NCBI GenBank assembly: GCA_007120055.1
Contig: SKOL01000473.1
Coordinates: 1-7,796, forward strand
Source: Anaerobacillus sp.
GTDB taxonomy: Bacteria > Bacillota > Bacilli > Bacillales_H > Anaerobacillaceae
Direction of reading: 5' to 3'
Length of the DNA stretch: 7,796 nucleotides
The first letter of the stretch is position 1. Every line of letters starts with the position of its first letter. The notes under the pieces are model-generated. The model saw nothing but the letters and a program-made list of their open reading frames with translations. It did no database searches and had not been told where the DNA came from. A program made the translations under genes and the position numbers. Positions 7,096-7,796 of the stretch are shown here, one piece after another.

Positions 7096-7102
7096 CCCCT
7101 CC
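7096..7102 (-). promoter_or_regulatory. Ribosome-binding site deciding the start of the short UroD gene
   Basis: GGAGGGG lies 4 nt before the ATG at 7091. It falls inside the coding frame that would begin at the GTG at 7109, and no ribosome-binding site precedes that GTG. The ATG is therefore the probable start. Confidence 0.7.
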
Positions 7103-7185
7103 AAATCACTTAAACAATTTTGAAATTTTTGCTGATTTAACTCACTCCCAATAACAGTTATTTTCGTTTCCTTAGGTTCTTTGTT

Positions 7186-7234
7186 TTTATAATTGTTGCA
7201 CCTTTATTGTAAATTGTTATCAGGTATATAACAA
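7186..7234 (-). promoter_or_regulatory. Candidate sigma-A promoters of the methyltransferase operon
   Basis: Two overlapping candidates are visible on the minus strand. The first has -35 TTGTTA (7234-7229), a 17-nt spacer and -10 TACAAT (7211-7206). The second has -35 TTTACA (7213-7208), a 16-nt spacer and -10 TATAAA (7191-7186). Either would leave a leader of about 90-110 nt before the first gene. The region is AT-rich, so chance matches are likely and neither is proven. Confidence 0.4.
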
Positions 7235-7235
7235 T
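7213..7235. promoter_or_regulatory. Inverted repeat, candidate operator of the operon
   Basis: ATTGTTAT (7213-7220) and ATAACAAT (7228-7235) are perfect 8-bp inverted arms separated by 7 bases. The arms cover the -35 and spacer of the first promoter candidate, a normal place for a repressor dimer site. A smaller symmetric site, ATAAC-A-GTTAT (7151-7161), lies in the leader. No regulator gene is seen in the window. Confidence 0.5.
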
Positions 7236-7339
7236 AAGTTTTATGTAAGTGCTGTCACTCCCCGAAATATAAATTAAAGAATGGATATTTGCTTCATTAT
7301 TTCCCTGTATTGTTTTTGATGCTTTCCTACCATTCAAAA

Positions 7340-7380
7340 AACTAGTTCAGACTTAAACTAGTTTAGTTTTAAACTAGTTA
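7340..7380. repeat. Three AACTAGTT palindromes at 16-bp period
   Basis: ACTAGTT begins at 7341, 7357 and 7373, exactly 16 bp apart, each preceded by AA so that each is an 8-base or longer palindrome. The middle copy extends to a perfect 12-base palindrome, TAAACTAGTTTA (7354-7365). TTAA is also repeated at 16-bp spacing (7353-7356, 7369-7372). The array lies between the terminator at 7389 and the operon promoter region. It looks like a multi-site protein-binding array, about 1.5 helical turns apart. The binding protein is unknown. Confidence 0.55.
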
Positions 7381-7388
7381 AAAACAAA

Positions 7389-7429
7389 ATACCCGCTCCC
7401 TATCTGTAAGAAAGATAGGGAGCGGGTAT
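7389..7429. terminator. Strong bidirectional intrinsic terminator
   Basis: A 17-bp perfect stem (7389-7405 with 7413-7429, arms beginning ATACCCGCTCCC) has a 7-base loop, GTAAGAA. On the plus strand it is followed by GTTTTTATATT and on the minus strand by TTTGTTTTT, so it can work in both directions. It probably ends the gene to the right and shields the methyltransferase operon from read-through. Confidence 0.9.
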
Positions 7430-7687
7430 GTTTTTATATTGAGCAGTATCGTTGTACTGTGTAGTAATGAAGTCTATTTAAATTATTCCTTCTTCACCTA
7501 AAGCGCTCCGTTAGTTGACGACCTCACTCTTTACTAATACTGTTTCTTTAATAATTTGAAATCCAGATAGAACAAATGCCAATAAGCAGGGGGTGGTTCT
7601 TTTACTTCCTGAAAAGGTCCTGAACCCCAGTGCACGTCTCATTTTATCAGAAAAAAGGTACCTGACCCTCAATGAGCATTATCCTAC
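7430..7687. other. Non-coding stretch between terminator and right-edge gene
   Basis: I see no gene with a start codon and ribosome-binding site here. From 7609 it contains two REP-like motif copies. Between about 7511 and 7590 a short minus-strand frame reads CLLAFVLSGFQIIKETV before a stop. It resembles the last membrane helix of a transporter but is too short and isolated to call. Confidence 0.5.
7609..7668. repeat. Pair of REP-like direct repeats (AAGGT(A)CCTGA-CCC)
   Basis: CTGAAAAGGTCCTGAACCCC (7609-7628) and TCAGAAAAAAGGTACCTGACCC (7647-7668) are degenerate direct copies of one motif, with starts about 39 bp apart. The second matches the repeat at 1456-1469 in 13 of 14 bases. Dispersed families like this in Firmicutes are often mobilised by a Y1 tyrosine transposase elsewhere in the genome. 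None is seen here. Confidence 0.55.
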
Positions 7688-7796
7688 TTAAAATTTATTA
7701 GGTTTTTTGACGAAAACATGGTATGCTCTATCTAACCATTTAAATACCTGTATCATGTTGTCTCTGAGGCTGGCTAAAATGTCTAATCCATTAATT
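7688..7796 (-). CDS. Possible C-terminal end of an unidentified gene, cut by the window edge
   Basis: A minus-strand frame is open from the right edge for 35 codons to a TAA at 7688-7690. The peptide begins INGLDILASLRDN and ends VFVKKPNKF. It has a protein-like composition and lies upstream of a strong terminator that could serve it. The family is not recognised. At this length an open frame by chance in AT-rich DNA is quite possible. Confidence 0.35.
   Translation of the reverse strand, partial: INGLDILASLRDNMIQVFKWLDRAYHVFVKKPNKF

Noticed and set aside
7092..7200. Cobalamin riboswitch in the operon leader
   Set aside because: The likely leader is only about 100 nt and I see no B12-box-like element. 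It is too short for the known class.
7511..7590. Fragment of a transporter gene on the minus strand
   Set aside because: Only about 25 residues look like a terminal membrane helix, and no second matching segment is present. This is not enough to call.

Overview
The window is AT-rich DNA whose strong AGGAGG-like ribosome-binding sites, U-tailed hairpin terminators and GGTACCTG-type dispersed repeats suggest a low-GC Firmicute, probably a Bacillaceae-like member. That placement is inference from style and not from a marker gene. Every convincing gene is on the minus strand.

The core, about 1478-7091, looks like one operon transcribed right to left. In transcription order it encodes: a short, divergent UroD-superfamily protein (289 aa); a full-length MtaA/CmuA-type UroD-family methyltransferase (356 aa); a small corrinoid-binding protein (217 aa); a second full-length MtaA/MtbA-type methyltransferase (338 aa); and a RACo/RamA-type ATP-dependent reductive activator with an N-terminal [2Fe-2S] domain (597 aa). 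Together this is an almost self-contained cobalamin-dependent methyl-transfer module. A methyltransferase loads CH3 from an unknown donor onto Co(I) of the corrinoid protein. A second zinc methyltransferase passes it to an acceptor, with tetrahydrofolate or a thiol as candidates. RACo re-reduces corrinoid that has oxidised to Co(II). No MtaB-, MttB-, MtmB- or MtbB-like substrate methyltransferase is present, so the donor is unknown and one of the UroD-type proteins may be the substrate-facing enzyme.

Upstream of the operon, 7092-7430 holds candidate promoters, an 8-bp-arm inverted repeat lying between -35 and -10 like an operator, a three-copy 16-bp-period array of AACTAGTT palindromes, and a strong bidirectional terminator with a 17-bp perfect stem. 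These isolate the operon from whatever lies to the right. The right edge (7430-7796) is mostly non-coding with two copies of a REP-like motif, then the possible last 35 codons of another minus-strand gene.

Downstream of the operon, 1166-1477 contains a REP-like palindrome abutting the RACo stop codon, a candidate terminator, a degenerate direct repeat and then an IS110-family insertion sequence. Its transposase carries both a nonsense codon and a frameshift, so it is a decayed element. Related GGTACCTG(T/A)CCC repeats on both flanks suggest the operon sits in a repeat-rich accessory region.
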